Assembly: GCA_041738295.1 (NCBI GenBank)
Contig: JBGSQC010000016.1
Coordinates: forward strand, 1 to 7,009
DNA: 7,009 bases
Origin: Zhengella sp041738295
GTDB lineage: Bacteria > Pseudomonadota > Alphaproteobacteria > Rhizobiales > Rhizobiaceae
Direction of reading: 5' to 3'
The translations under genes and the position numbers were made by a program. Within the stretch, counting starts at the first letter, position 1. Each line of letters begins with the position of its first letter. Below are positions 1 to 7,009 of this stretch, one piece after another. Below the pieces are notes generated by a model. That model did no database searches and had not been told where the DNA came from. It was given only the letters and a program-made list of their open reading frames with translations.

Positions 1-111
1 GGCCCGGTGATGACCATCATCGGTGATGCCGTTGCCGGTGGCCGCTTCGACCATTCCACGCCGCTTTCCTCCGCCCTTGTTTCCGTGTCCGACCGGGAGT
101 TCGCCGAATGA
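1..111 (+). CDS. cysG: Siroheme synthase, C-terminal end (partial)
   Basis: Only the last 36 residues and the TGA stop are in the window; the gene starts beyond the left edge. The open frame begins GPVMTIIGDAVAGG, which resembles the final strand of the uroporphyrinogen-III C-methyltransferase (SUMT) fold, where a hydrophobic strand ending in an IGDAV/IGEVV-type motif closes the domain. SUMT methylates uroporphyrinogen III to precorrin-2. In the fused CysG form, the N-terminal part then oxidises and ferrochelates it to siroheme, the cofactor of the sulfite reductase encoded downstream. The stop overlaps the next start in an ATGA arrangement, so the two are very probably co-transcribed and translationally coupled. 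Whether the full gene is a fused cysG or a stand-alone SUMT cannot be seen here. The identification rests on a short tail plus context. Confidence 0.75.
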   Translation, partial: GPVMTIIGDAVAGGRFDHSTPLSSALVSVSDREFAE

Positions 112-413
112 AGATCCTCACCGCCAACCGCCTGAGCGACGGCATTGCCGTCTGGATGACCGCCGCCAGCGAATGGAGCGAAAGCATCCTGCATTCCACC
201 ATCGCCCGCGATGAGGACGCCGAGGCAACACTGACGGCAATCGGAAGCGCAGCATTCGCCGCAAACCAGGTGGTCGACGTGAACCTGATCGATGTCGATC
301 TCGTCGACGGCGTGATCGTGCCACGCCGCCTGCGCGAGCGCATCCGGGCCGGTGGGCCGACCATCTCTGTCAATGCCGACGAGCCTGCCGGCCAGTCGCG
401 CCGCGCGGCCTGA
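108..413 (+). CDS. DUF2849 family protein of the sulfite-reduction operon
   Basis: This is a 101-residue soluble protein with no signal peptide or membrane segment. The N-terminus MKILTANRLSDGIAVWM is the typical opening of the DUF2849 family, whose members usually sit between siroheme synthase and sulfite reductase genes in alphaproteobacteria. The middle is acidic and valine/isoleucine-rich (VVDVNLIDVDLVDG, about residues 55-68), followed by a basic stretch PRRLRERIR. There is no cysteine, so it cannot hold a Cys-ligated Fe-S cluster itself. The start ATG overlaps the cysG stop (ATGA) and has a GGGAG ribosome-binding site at 95-99. The stop is 15 nt before cysI. The biochemical function is unknown; a helper role for sulfite reductase is inference from gene order alone. 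Confidence 0.85.
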   Translation: MKILTANRLSDGIAVWMTAASEWSESILHSTIARDEDAEATLTAIGSAAFAANQVVDVNLIDVDLVDGVIVPRRLRERIRAGGPTISVNADEPAGQSRRAA

Positions 414-428
414 GGACAAAGAGCAGCC

Positions 429-2067
<1,639 letters not shown>

Positions 2068-2093
<26 letters not shown>

Positions 2094-2820
2094 TCCGGCC
2101 GCACTCGCCGCCATCCACGCCGAGGACCTCAACGATCGCTATGGCAAGCTGCCGCCCAAGCTGATCATCGAGATCGCCGCAAGGACGCTGTTTCCTGGCG
2201 ACGTGGTGACTGTCTCGTCCTTCGGGGCGGATTCGGCGGTGCTCCTGCACATGCTTGCCGAGGTCGATCCGTCGCTTCCCGTTGCCTTCCTCGACACCGG
2301 CAAGCATTTCGGCGAGACGCTGGACTATCGCGATCAGCTGGTGGCCGATTTCGGGCTGACCGCGTTGCAAATCATCCATCCGCTTCCTTCGCTGGTGGCT
2401 GGCGGCGATCCGGACGGACTGCTTCACAAGACAAGCACGGATGCCTGCTGCGACATCCGCAAGGTGGAGCCGATGGCGCGCGCTGTCGAGCCCTATTCGG
2501 CGTGGTTCACCGGCCGCAAGCGCTTCCAGTCCGGCACGCGTGCTGAATTGCCGGTGTTCGAGGCGGTCGGCTCGCGCATCCGCATCAACCCGCTGGCCAG
2601 CTGGAGTGCAGAGGACATTCGCGCCTATGCGATCTCGCGCAAGCTGCGGGAGAACCCGCTGGTGGCCTATGGTTATCTCTCGATTGGCTGCTTTCCCTGC
2701 ACCTCGGTGGTCCAGCCGGGCGAGGATGCCCGTTCGGGTCGCTGGGCCGGCGAAGCCAAGACCGAATGCGGCATTCATTTGAGCGGGCTGGAACAGTCGC
2801 TCACCTCGTCGGAACTGTAA
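2068..2820 (+). CDS. cysH: Adenylyl-sulfate (APS) reductase, [4Fe-4S] type
   Basis: A 250-residue cytoplasmic PAPS/APS reductase-family enzyme that reduces adenylyl sulfate to sulfite and AMP using thioredoxin or glutathione-type thiols; the product feeds CysI. The nucleotide-binding loop is SSFGADSAV (from residue 50), followed by LDTGKHFGETLDY. The cluster motif of APS reductases is complete: a CC pair (C127-C128, CCDIRKVEP) and CxxC (C208, C211; GCFPC). PAPS-specific enzymes lack these cysteines, so APS is the predicted substrate. The catalytic cysteine is C234 in ECGIH near the C-terminus. WFTGRKRFQSG and NPLASWS are further family motifs. The start was chosen for its perfect upstream AAGGAGG; it overlaps cysI by 26 nt in another frame. 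An in-frame ATG at 2077 is a less well-placed alternative. The DUF934 gene follows 11 nt after the stop. Confidence 0.93.
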
Positions 2821-2831
2821 GGACTTGCCTG

Positions 2832-3350
2832 ATGACCGGAGAAACACCAGCCCTGCCGCTGTGGAATGGATCAGCCTTTGTGGCCGATGATTTCGCCCGC
2901 GCCGAGACACCGGACGCAGCACCCGCCAATACGGGTGTGATCCTGCCGCTGGAGATCTTCCTGGCGTTGGACGGGACCGCGCGCAGCTCCGGCCGCTTTG
3001 CCCCGGAAGTCTTGCCCGGAGAGCCTATCGACAGCCTGCTGCCGGATCTGGGCGGCTTGTCGCTGATCGTGCTGGCCTTCCCGGCCTACAATGACGGGCG
3101 GTCCTATTCCAAGGCCGAACTGCTGCGCTCGCGCCATGGGTTCAAGGGGCGCCTGCGCGCGTCGGGCGACGTTCTGGTCGACCAGATCCCTTACATGATC
3201 CGCGTCGGCTTTTCGGAACTGGAGGTCACCCACCGCCTCGCGCGCCAGCGGCTGGAGGACGGCACGCTGACCGGCTTCGCGCTGCACTACCAGCCGGCGG
3301 CCAAACCGTCGCAGGCAGAAGGCGGCTACTCCTGGCGGCGCTCGGCCTGA
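2832..3350 (+). CDS. DUF934 family protein linked to sulfite reduction
   Basis: A 172-residue soluble protein and the last gene of the operon. The family signature is clear in the second half: LIVLAFPAYNDGRSYSKAEL, then LRSRHGFKGRLRASGDVLVDQ, then a segment IPYMIRVGFSELEV. DUF934 (COG3749) proteins are commonly encoded beside cysI and are often loosely labelled as oxidoreductases probably involved in sulfite reduction, but no activity is established to my knowledge. No cysteine is present and no nucleotide- or flavin-binding motif is evident, so a direct electron-carrier role has no support in the sequence. The start ATG is preceded by AAGGA (2819-2823) at 8 nt spacing, overlapping the cysH stop. 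The frame is open further upstream inside cysH, but those starts lack a ribosome-binding site. The stop lies 6 nt from the stop of the convergent FKBP gene. Confidence 0.87.
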   Translation: MTGETPALPLWNGSAFVADDFARAETPDAAPANTGVILPLEIFLALDGTARSSGRFAPEVLPGEPIDSLLPDLGGLSLIVLAFPAYNDGRSYSKAELLRSRHGFKGRLRASGDVLVDQIPYMIRVGFSELEVTHRLARQRLEDGTLTGFALHYQPAAKPSQAEGGYSWRRSA

Positions 3351-3356
3351 TGTTCT

Positions 3357-3785
3357 TCAGCTGATCGAGATGATCTCGACGGCGAAGGTCAGGTCCTGGC
3401 CGGCCAGCGGATGGTTGGAATCGATGGTGAAGGTGTCGTCGGTCACGGCGGCGACAACCAGAAGCACCGGCATCCCGTTGGGCGCTTCGGCCTGAAGCTG
3501 CATGCCGACATGCGGCACCACGTCATCGCCCAGCATGGAGCGCGGCAGCACTTCCATCTGCGCATCATTGCGCGGGCCATAGGCCTCCTCGTGGGGAATT
3601 TTCACCGTCTTCTTCTCGCCAACCGCCATGCCGGCAATGGCCTTCTCAAGTCCGGGGATGATGTGCCCGGCACCCAGCTTGAAGGAAAGCGGCTCGCGCC
3701 CGGCCGAGCTGTCAAACTGTGAACCGTCGTCCAGGGTGCCGGTATAATGAATGGTCACATTGGACCCGAAAACGGCGGTGGTCAT
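3357..3785 (-). CDS. SlyD-like FKBP-type peptidyl-prolyl cis-trans isomerase
   Basis: A 142-residue cytoplasmic protein of the SlyD branch of FKBPs, which catalyse prolyl cis-trans isomerisation and act as chaperones through an insert-in-flap (IF) domain. The FKBP core is formed by residues 1-70 (VTIHYTGTLDDGSQFDSS, then GAGHIIPGLEKAIAGM and GEKKTV, ending at EEAYG) and by the C-terminal strand region (NHPLAGQDLTFAVEI, from about residue 124). The IF insert is about residues 71-120. The His/Cys-rich metal-binding tail of E. coli SlyD is absent; the protein stops right after the last core strand. No signal peptide is present. The start is ATG with GAAAGGA (3792-3798) 6 nt upstream. It is the most downstream of three co-directional minus-strand genes, but a 145-nt gap with two inverted repeats suggests it may have its own promoter. 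Confidence 0.92.
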   Translation of the reverse strand: MTTAVFGSNVTIHYTGTLDDGSQFDSSAGREPLSFKLGAGHIIPGLEKAIAGMAVGEKKTVKIPHEEAYGPRNDAQMEVLPRSMLGDDVVPHVGMQLQAEAPNGMPVLLVVAAVTDDTFTIDSNHPLAGQDLTFAVEIISIS

Positions 3786-3805
3786 GGCATGTCCTTTCGC
3801 TCAGG

Positions 3806-3850
3806 CAAAGGCCGGCGAGCGAACGAACGAAAGCCGGGGGAGGGCCTTTG
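3806..3850 (-). repeat. Inverted repeat / hairpin in the leader of the FKBP gene
   Basis: CAAAGGCC (3806-3813) and GGCCTTTG (3843-3850) are perfect 8-nt complements. A second possible inner pairing uses CCGGC (3812-3816) with GCCGG (3833-3837), partly overlapping the outer arm. The interior contains a GAAC-GAAC-GAA short repeat. The hairpin would form about 20 nt upstream of the FKBP start and just outside its ribosome-binding site. There is no U-tract typical of an intrinsic terminator on either strand. Role unknown: leader structure, operator or processing site are all possible. Confidence 0.5.
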
Positions 3851-3865
3851 CGGGCATCCGCTGCG

Positions 3866-3914
3866 GCCGGTTTCGATCCCCAAATGCCATGATCGGGCGT
3901 CGGGTTCAACCGGC
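3866..3914 (-). repeat. Nested inverted repeat just after the transporter stop
   Basis: GCCGGTT (3866-3872) pairs with AACCGGC (3908-3914), and inside it CGATC (3874-3878) pairs with GATCG (3891-3895). It lies 16 nt beyond the stop of the transporter gene on that strand. It may define the 3' end of that message, but no T-run follows on the minus strand, so it is not a canonical Rho-independent terminator. Confidence 0.35.
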
Positions 3915-3930
3915 TGGCAGCTTTTTTGCC

Positions 3931-4800
3931 CTATGCTGCGCGCGGCTGCGGCTTGCGAAGATTGAGCAGATTGCCGGTCAGGATCAGCGCCGCACCGGCC
4001 ACCGTCAGCGCGTCGATGCCTTCGGCATAGACCAGATAACCGACAAGTGCAGTCAGCGGCACGCGCAGGAAATCCATCGGCACCACCACGGTGGCATCCG
4101 TGTAGGTCATCGCCTTGGCCATGCAGAAATGGGAGAAGGTTCCGCAGAAAGCCACCAGCACCAGCCAGGGCCAGAGACCTTCGGGAACCGGCTGCCACAC
4201 CATGATGGACGGGATGAGGCCAATGGCCGCCTGGATGATCAGCATCCAGAAGATGATGGTGACCGGCTTGTCGGTGCGGGTCAGGCTTTTGACGAGGATG
4301 ACCGAGATGGCAAATCCAACGGCAGAGGCAAGCGAGATCAGCTGGCCGGTCGAGACGTGGCCGGCATCGGGGCGCACGATGATGATGACACCGGCAAGGC
4401 CAAGCACGATGGCCGTGATCTTCCACGGGTTCATCTTTTCGCCAAGGAAGATGACCGCGAGGATGGCAGTCCAGATCGGCATGGTGAACTCGATCGAGAT
4501 GACCTGGGCCAGCGGGATCAGCGTCACCGCCACCAGCCATCCATATTGGGCGATATAGTGGACGAAGTTGCGGGTGACATGCCGGATCGGATTGGCCGTC
4601 CTGACCGCGCTGAGGCCGCCGCTCCACCAGACCAGCGGCATCAGCATGAGGAAGCCGGTGATGGCGCGGATTTCCATCACCTGGAACACGTTGAGGCGGC
4701 TTGCCGTCTCGCGTCCGGCAACCGCCATCGTCACCATGAGGGCGAGCCAGCCGCCCATCCACAGCGCTGCCTTGCCCAGCGATTGTCCCTCAGTGCCCAA
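3931..4800 (-). CDS. DMT-superfamily (EamA) inner-membrane transporter
   Basis: A strongly hydrophobic protein of about 289 residues with ten predicted membrane segments arranged as two EamA repeats, roughly residues 13-140 and 150-280. The repeat hallmarks are visible: an early charged helix pair (VMEIRAITG), a SIEFTMPIWTAILAVIFLGEK segment and GLAGVIIIVRP at the end of repeat 1, and the matching DATVVVPMDFLRVPLTALVGY segment with GAALILTGN at the end of repeat 2. The family exports metabolites, amino acids or other small molecules; the substrate cannot be read from sequence. The chosen start is TTG at 4800 because AGGGAGG (4809-4815) sits 8 nt upstream. A TTG at 4818 would place this Shine-Dalgarno inside the gene, and ATG at 4758 lacks a good site. 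The stop is TAG. It lies 78 nt downstream of the crotonase gene on the same strand, so co-transcription is possible. Confidence 0.88.
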   Translation of the reverse strand: MGTEGQSLGKAALWMGGWLALMVTMAVAGRETASRLNVFQVMEIRAITGFLMLMPLVWWSGGLSAVRTANPIRHVTRNFVHYIAQYGWLVAVTLIPLAQVISIEFTMPIWTAILAVIFLGEKMNPWKITAIVLGLAGVIIIVRPDAGHVSTGQLISLASAVGFAISVILVKSLTRTDKPVTIIFWMLIIQAAIGLIPSIMVWQPVPEGLWPWLVLVAFCGTFSHFCMAKAMTYTDATVVVPMDFLRVPLTALVGYLVYAEGIDALTVAGAALILTGNLLNLRKPQPRAA

Positions 4801-4808
4801 TGGCTGTG

Positions 4809-4815
4809 CCTCCCT
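4809..4815 (-). promoter_or_regulatory. Ribosome-binding site deciding the transporter's TTG start
   Basis: Read on the minus strand this is AGGGAGG, 8 nt ahead of TTG at 4800. No ATG or GTG lies at suitable spacing in frame, so a TTG start is favoured. Confidence 0.65.
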
Positions 4816-4878
4816 CAAATCGCGGCCACCATGCGTGCGCCGCGCCGGGCGGTCAAACGCAATTGCCGCGTGGTCCGC

Positions 4879-5673
4879 TCAAACAGGCTTCACCCGCGCG
4901 GCGGTCTTGTTGGCAAAGGCTTCCAGCCGGTCGCGCGAGGCGGGCTGCGTGTTGACGATGCCGGCCACCACCGATTCGGCATAGGCCGCATCCAGCGCGC
5001 TCATGTTCTGCATGTGGGAAATGGCAGAGCAGATGGCGAAGTTCGACAGCGGCGGGTTCTGGACTGCCGCGCGCGCGATCTCGAAGGCCTTTGCCTCGCT
5101 GTCATCGACCAGATACTGCGCCAGTCCGACGGCAATGGCCTCTTCGCCCTTGTAGATGCGTCCGGTCAGCATCATGTCGATCATGCGCGCCTTGCCGACA
5201 AGATCGGCCACGCGGATGGTGGCGCCACCGCCAGTGAAGAGGCCGCGCTGGCCTTCCGGAAGGGCGAAGTAGGTGCTCTGGTCGGCAACGCGGATATGGG
5301 CGGCAGAGGCCAGTTCCAGCCCGCCGCCGACAACCGCGCCCTTGAGCGCGGCAATCACCGGGACGCCGGAATATTCCATCTTGTTGAAGGCCTCGTGCCA
5401 GCGCAGGCACACATGCATGAAATCGGAGGCGCTGCGGTCTTGTCGGTGATGCTCGACAAGATCGAGCCCGGCGGAAAAATGGTCGCCCGCCGCGCACAGC
5501 ACCACGGCGCGCACGCCTGCGCGTGGCATGCTGGAAAAAAGGTCGACCAGTTGCTCGATGGTGCCCGCATCCAGCGCATTGCGCTTGTCCGGCCGGTTGA
5601 GGCGCAGCGTCGCAATGCCTTCGCCGTCAATCTCCAGCGTGATGGTTTCGAGCTTCACGTCTTCGAGCTTCAT
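4879..5673 (-). CDS. Crotonase-family enoyl-CoA hydratase/isomerase
   Basis: A 264-residue cytoplasmic crotonase-fold protein. Family members hydrate or rearrange acyl-CoA thioesters through an oxyanion hole. The pieces are present: the substrate-binding strand TLRLNRPDKRNALD (22-35), the first oxyanion segment HFSAGLDL (65-72), and the second in GAVVGGGLELA (112-122). Both hydratase glutamates are conserved, E120 (GGGLE) and E140 (ALPEGQRG), with the same 20-residue spacing as Glu144 and Glu164 of rat enoyl-CoA hydratase. A true hydratase is therefore plausible. The C-terminal helices (PLSNFAICSAISHM, then SVVAGIV) are normal. The start ATG has GAGGAGGAGG (5680-5689) 6 nt upstream; a longer open frame reaching 5736 is rejected for this reason. 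The exact substrate (fatty acyl, aromatic or other CoA ester) is not deducible. It is divergent from the gene at 5845. Confidence 0.92.
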   Translation of the reverse strand: MKLEDVKLETITLEIDGEGIATLRLNRPDKRNALDAGTIEQLVDLFSSMPRAGVRAVVLCAAGDHFSAGLDLVEHHRQDRSASDFMHVCLRWHEAFNKMEYSGVPVIAALKGAVVGGGLELASAAHIRVADQSTYFALPEGQRGLFTGGGATIRVADLVGKARMIDMMLTGRIYKGEEAIAVGLAQYLVDDSEAKAFEIARAAVQNPPLSNFAICSAISHMQNMSALDAAYAESVVAGIVNTQPASRDRLEAFANKTAARVKPV

Positions 5674-5679
5674 CGTGGT

Positions 5680-5689
5680 CCTCCTCCTC
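5680..5689 (-). promoter_or_regulatory. Strong ribosome-binding site of the crotonase gene
   Basis: On the minus strand this reads GAGGAGGAGG, 6 nt before the ATG at 5673. It selects this start over the upstream in-frame codons. Confidence 0.8.
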
Positions 5690-5705
5690 GTGTCAGAGGT
5701 CTTTT

Positions 5706-5739
5706 GCCTGCCTTGCAGGCGTGGCGCAATGCACATTGC
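5706..5739. promoter_or_regulatory. Pair of short palindromes in the divergent intergenic region
   Basis: Two perfect inverted repeats lie 5 nt apart: GCCTGC-CTT-GCAGGC (5706-5720) and GCAAT-GCAC-ATTGC (5726-5739). They sit 17 nt beyond the crotonase ribosome-binding site in the 171-nt region between two divergent genes, a usual position for an operator. No regulator is encoded nearby in the window and no promoter hexamers could be assigned with confidence, so this is a candidate regulatory site only. Confidence 0.35.
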
Positions 5740-5801
5740 TGCAAAGACGGTTTGTCTGTTCAGCGCCGGTTCAGCCCTGTCGCGCGATTTAATTCAAGGA
5801 C

Positions 5802-5830
5802 GGCCGGACAGGAACGGACCGGTCCCGGCC
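5802..5830 (+). repeat. GC-rich inverted repeat before the 147-residue protein gene
   Basis: GGCCGG (5802-5807) is complementary to CCGGCC (5825-5830), and the interval also contains the perfect 10-nt palindrome GGACCGGTCC (5816-5825). If transcribed, this would fold immediately upstream of the GGAGGG ribosome-binding site at 5835-5840. The function is unknown. Confidence 0.3.
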
Positions 5831-5844
5831 AAATGGAGGGAACC

Positions 5845-6288
5845 ATGGAACAACAGACAGGCAAACGCTCAAAAACAGTGAGGGTCCTCTCCATCTTTTT
5901 TGCAGTCCTTGCGGGTGTCGGGGCCTCTGCCGGGGCAAGGTATCTGATGACCCCGTCTGACGAACAGAAGGCCGCCGAGTTGGTGTCCGTTCTGCAGGAC
6001 CTCGCGGCGCGGGAAAACCCGGCTTCTCCGAAGACGATGGAAAACGGGTTGAAGCTGCTCTCCGTGAAGGCTGAAGGCAAGGTGATCACCTACACCTATT
6101 CGGTTCCGCCAACGGCGGTTTCGACCGTCCGCTTCGGCGGCGCTTTGCGCGACGGGCAGCTTCAATCGGCATTGTGTTCCGGCCCGGCGCGCCAGGTGGT
6201 GCAGGCCGGTGCGAAGTTCACCTATGTCTACCTGCAGGAAGGCAGCAGCGAGGAGCTGTCTCGCAGCTCGGTTTTCTACTGCGTCTGA
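5845..6288 (+). CDS. Membrane-anchored hypothetical protein with two cysteines
   Basis: A 147-residue protein I do not recognise by name. A short basic N-terminus (GKRSKTVR) precedes one hydrophobic segment, about residues 13-30 (VLSIFFAVLAGVGASAGA), giving either an uncleaved signal anchor or a signal peptide. There is no lipobox cysteine, so it is not a lipoprotein. The remainder should lie in the periplasm. It has a helical stretch (37-57), then a strand-rich part with KVITYTYSVPP (79-89) and KFTYVYLQEG (124-133). The only cysteines are C111 (ALCSGPARQ) and C146, next to last; a disulfide between them is plausible. Small secreted proteins with a Y-Y strand, a C-S-x-P turn, a G-x-x-F-x-Y-x-Y strand and a terminal cysteine do occur in proteobacteria, usually uncharacterised. 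The start has GGAGGG at 5835-5840; an in-frame ATG at 5833 lacks a ribosome-binding site. It is divergent from the crotonase gene and convergent with the SDR gene. Confidence 0.8.
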   Translation: MEQQTGKRSKTVRVLSIFFAVLAGVGASAGARYLMTPSDEQKAAELVSVLQDLAARENPASPKTMENGLKLLSVKAEGKVITYTYSVPPTAVSTVRFGGALRDGQLQSALCSGPARQVVQAGAKFTYVYLQEGSSEELSRSSVFYCV

Positions 6289-6332
6289 CGCTGTCGCTGA
6301 CTGCCACCGGCGCGGCCGCCACCCCCAGTATC

Positions 6333-6356
6333 CCGATGGTTTCATCACCACATCGG
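6333..6356. terminator. Hairpin between convergent genes (possible terminator)
   Basis: CCGATG (6333-6338) pairs with CATCGG (6351-6356), and GGT/ACC can extend the stem past a small bulge. It lies 44 nt after the stop of the 147-residue protein gene and 38 nt before the stop of the SDR gene on the other strand, where a shared terminator would be expected. No T-run follows on either strand, so the termination role is uncertain. Confidence 0.35.
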
Positions 6357-6394
6357 CGATGGGGGGATGATGGCGGTAACCGGGTTGGGTTTCC

Positions 6395-7009
6395 TCAATA
6401 GGTTGCTCTGCCGCCGGAAAGGTCGAACACACCGGCTGTGGTGAACGAGTTTTCACGCGTGCACATCCAGGCGATCATGCTGGCCGCCTCGTCCACTTCC
6501 AGGAAGCGGGCGCGCGGAATCTTGGACAGCATGAAGTCGATATGGCTTTGCGCCATCTGGTCGAAGATGCGGGTGCGTGCGGCGGCCGGAGTGACGCAGT
6601 TGACGGCAATGTCGGTTCCGGCATTTTCCTTGCCCAGCGTCTTGGTCAGCGCGATCACCGCTGCCTTCGAGGCCGAATAGGCCCCGGCATTCGGGTTGCC
6701 CTCTTTGCCGGCGACTGACGCAATGTTGACGATCCGGCCATATCCGGTCCGCTGCATGTGGGGCAGAACGGCGCGGCAGGTGTGGAACGTGCCGTGCAGG
6801 TTGACCGCAACGATCTGGTGAAATTCCTCCACGGGGTAGTTCTGCACCGGGCCGTTCGATCCGGCGATCCCGGCTGAATTCACCAGCACGTCGATCCGTC
6901 CCAGACGCTCAGCCGTGGAATCGGCCAGCGCCTGCACGGCATCCGCATCGGTCACGTCGCAGGCAGCGCCCTCGGCGCGCGCGCCAAGCGAGGCGGCCGA
7001 GGCTGCGGC
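6395..7009 (-). CDS. Short-chain dehydrogenase/reductase (SDR), N-terminus missing
   Basis: This gene runs off the right edge; 204 residues and the TGA stop are visible. The frame stays open to base 7009, and the segment before the GTG at 6955 is real protein (GARAEGAACDVTDADAV, with the D-V-T-D turn of classical SDRs), so GTG 6955 is not the start. About 40 N-terminal residues, including the GxxxGxG dinucleotide loop, lie outside, so NAD versus NADP preference is not readable. The visible SDR features are NSAGIAG (N-x-A-G motif), the tetrad Asn in VAVNLHG, and the catalytic S98, Y111 and K115 (numbering from the window edge; IAS, then YSASK). The tail FTTAGVFDLSGGRATY is typical. The usual N-x-V-x-P-G after strand 6 reads VNCVTPAAART here. 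It is an NAD(P)-dependent oxidoreductase of a 3-oxoacyl-ACP-reductase-like or sugar-acid dehydrogenase-like subgroup; the substrate is unknown. Confidence 0.9.
   Translation of the reverse strand, partial: AAASAASLGARAEGAACDVTDADAVQALADSTAERLGRIDVLVNSAGIAGSNGPVQNYPVEEFHQIVAVNLHGTFHTCRAVLPHMQRTGYGRIVNIASVAGKEGNPNAGAYSASKAAVIALTKTLGKENAGTDIAVNCVTPAAARTRIFDQMAQSHIDFMLSKIPRARFLEVDEAASMIAWMCTRENSFTTAGVFDLSGGRATY

Noticed and set aside
3820..3832. Short GAAC/CGAA tandem repeat as a possible CRISPR or repeat array
   Set aside because: It has only about three 4-nt units, with no spacers or longer repeat unit. It is just the loop of the local hairpin.
3866..3915. tRNA-like T-arm strings (GGTTTCGATCCCC and GGGTTCAACC)
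   Set aside because: No matching acceptor, D-arm or anticodon arm can be placed around either string at tRNA spacing. Both fall within an inverted repeat that explains them.
3915..3928. T-run (TTTTTT at 3922-3927) as a plus-strand intrinsic terminator
   Set aside because: The adjacent stem is only about three pairs (GCT/AGC), and no plus-strand gene ends nearby; the sulfur operon stops at 3350, beyond the convergent FKBP gene.
5674..5736. N-terminal extension of the crotonase (21 extra residues)
   Set aside because: The extension would bury the very strong GAGGAGGAGG site, and it adds an Arg/Thr-rich segment unlike crotonase N-termini.
5811..5843. GGAAC strings as possible ECF-sigma -35 boxes
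   Set aside because: No CGTT-type -10 element occurs 16-17 nt downstream of either GGAAC, so there is no promoter support.
3751..6288. A 2.5-kb open frame on the plus strand
   Set aside because: From 3751 to 5844 it runs codon-aligned opposite the transporter and crotonase genes and stays open only because those GC-rich genes avoid TTA, CTA and TCA codons. The translation is low-complexity (rich in His, Arg, Asp, Gly). Only the last part, from ATG 5845, has its own ribosome-binding site and a protein-like sequence.

Overview
The window is a GC-rich stretch of ordinary bacterial chromosome. Codon choice (almost no TTA, CTA or TCA), gene style and the gene order siroheme synthase - DUF2849 - sulfite reductase - APS reductase - DUF934 point to an alphaproteobacterium, most likely of the order Rhizobiales (Hyphomicrobiales). 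That placement is an inference from gene content, not from a phylogenetic marker. I see no mobile element, CRISPR array, rRNA or tRNA.

Left part (1-3350, plus strand): a tightly packed assimilatory sulfate-reduction operon. It enters from the left with the last 36 residues of siroheme synthase (cysG), which makes the siroheme that the downstream reductase needs. Then come a DUF2849 protein (ATGA overlap with cysG), the siroheme/4Fe-4S sulfite reductase hemoprotein cysI, an iron-sulfur APS reductase cysH (26-nt overlap with cysI) and a DUF934 protein. CysH reduces APS to sulfite and CysI reduces sulfite to sulfide for cysteine synthesis. The operon promoter lies left of the window. No flavoprotein (cysJ) or ferredoxin partner is present here.

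Middle part (3357-5673, minus strand): three co-directional genes read right to left. They are a crotonase-family enoyl-CoA hydratase with both catalytic glutamates, a ten-helix EamA/DMT inner-membrane transporter that probably starts at TTG, and a short SlyD-like FKBP prolyl isomerase without a His-rich tail. The gaps are 78 and 145 nt, and the second gap holds two inverted repeats. The FKBP and DUF934 genes converge with only 6 nt between their stops.

Right part (5674-7009): a divergent intergenic region with several short inverted repeats, a plus-strand gene for a 147-residue membrane-anchored protein with two cysteines and no recognised name, then a 106-nt convergent gap with a hairpin. 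The last gene is a minus-strand short-chain dehydrogenase/reductase that lacks its N-terminal NAD(P)-binding start because it runs off the right edge.

Nothing here looks like a new multi-gene system. The most open questions are the jobs of the two cysteine-free DUF proteins bracketing cysI-cysH, and the identity of the anchored two-cysteine protein.
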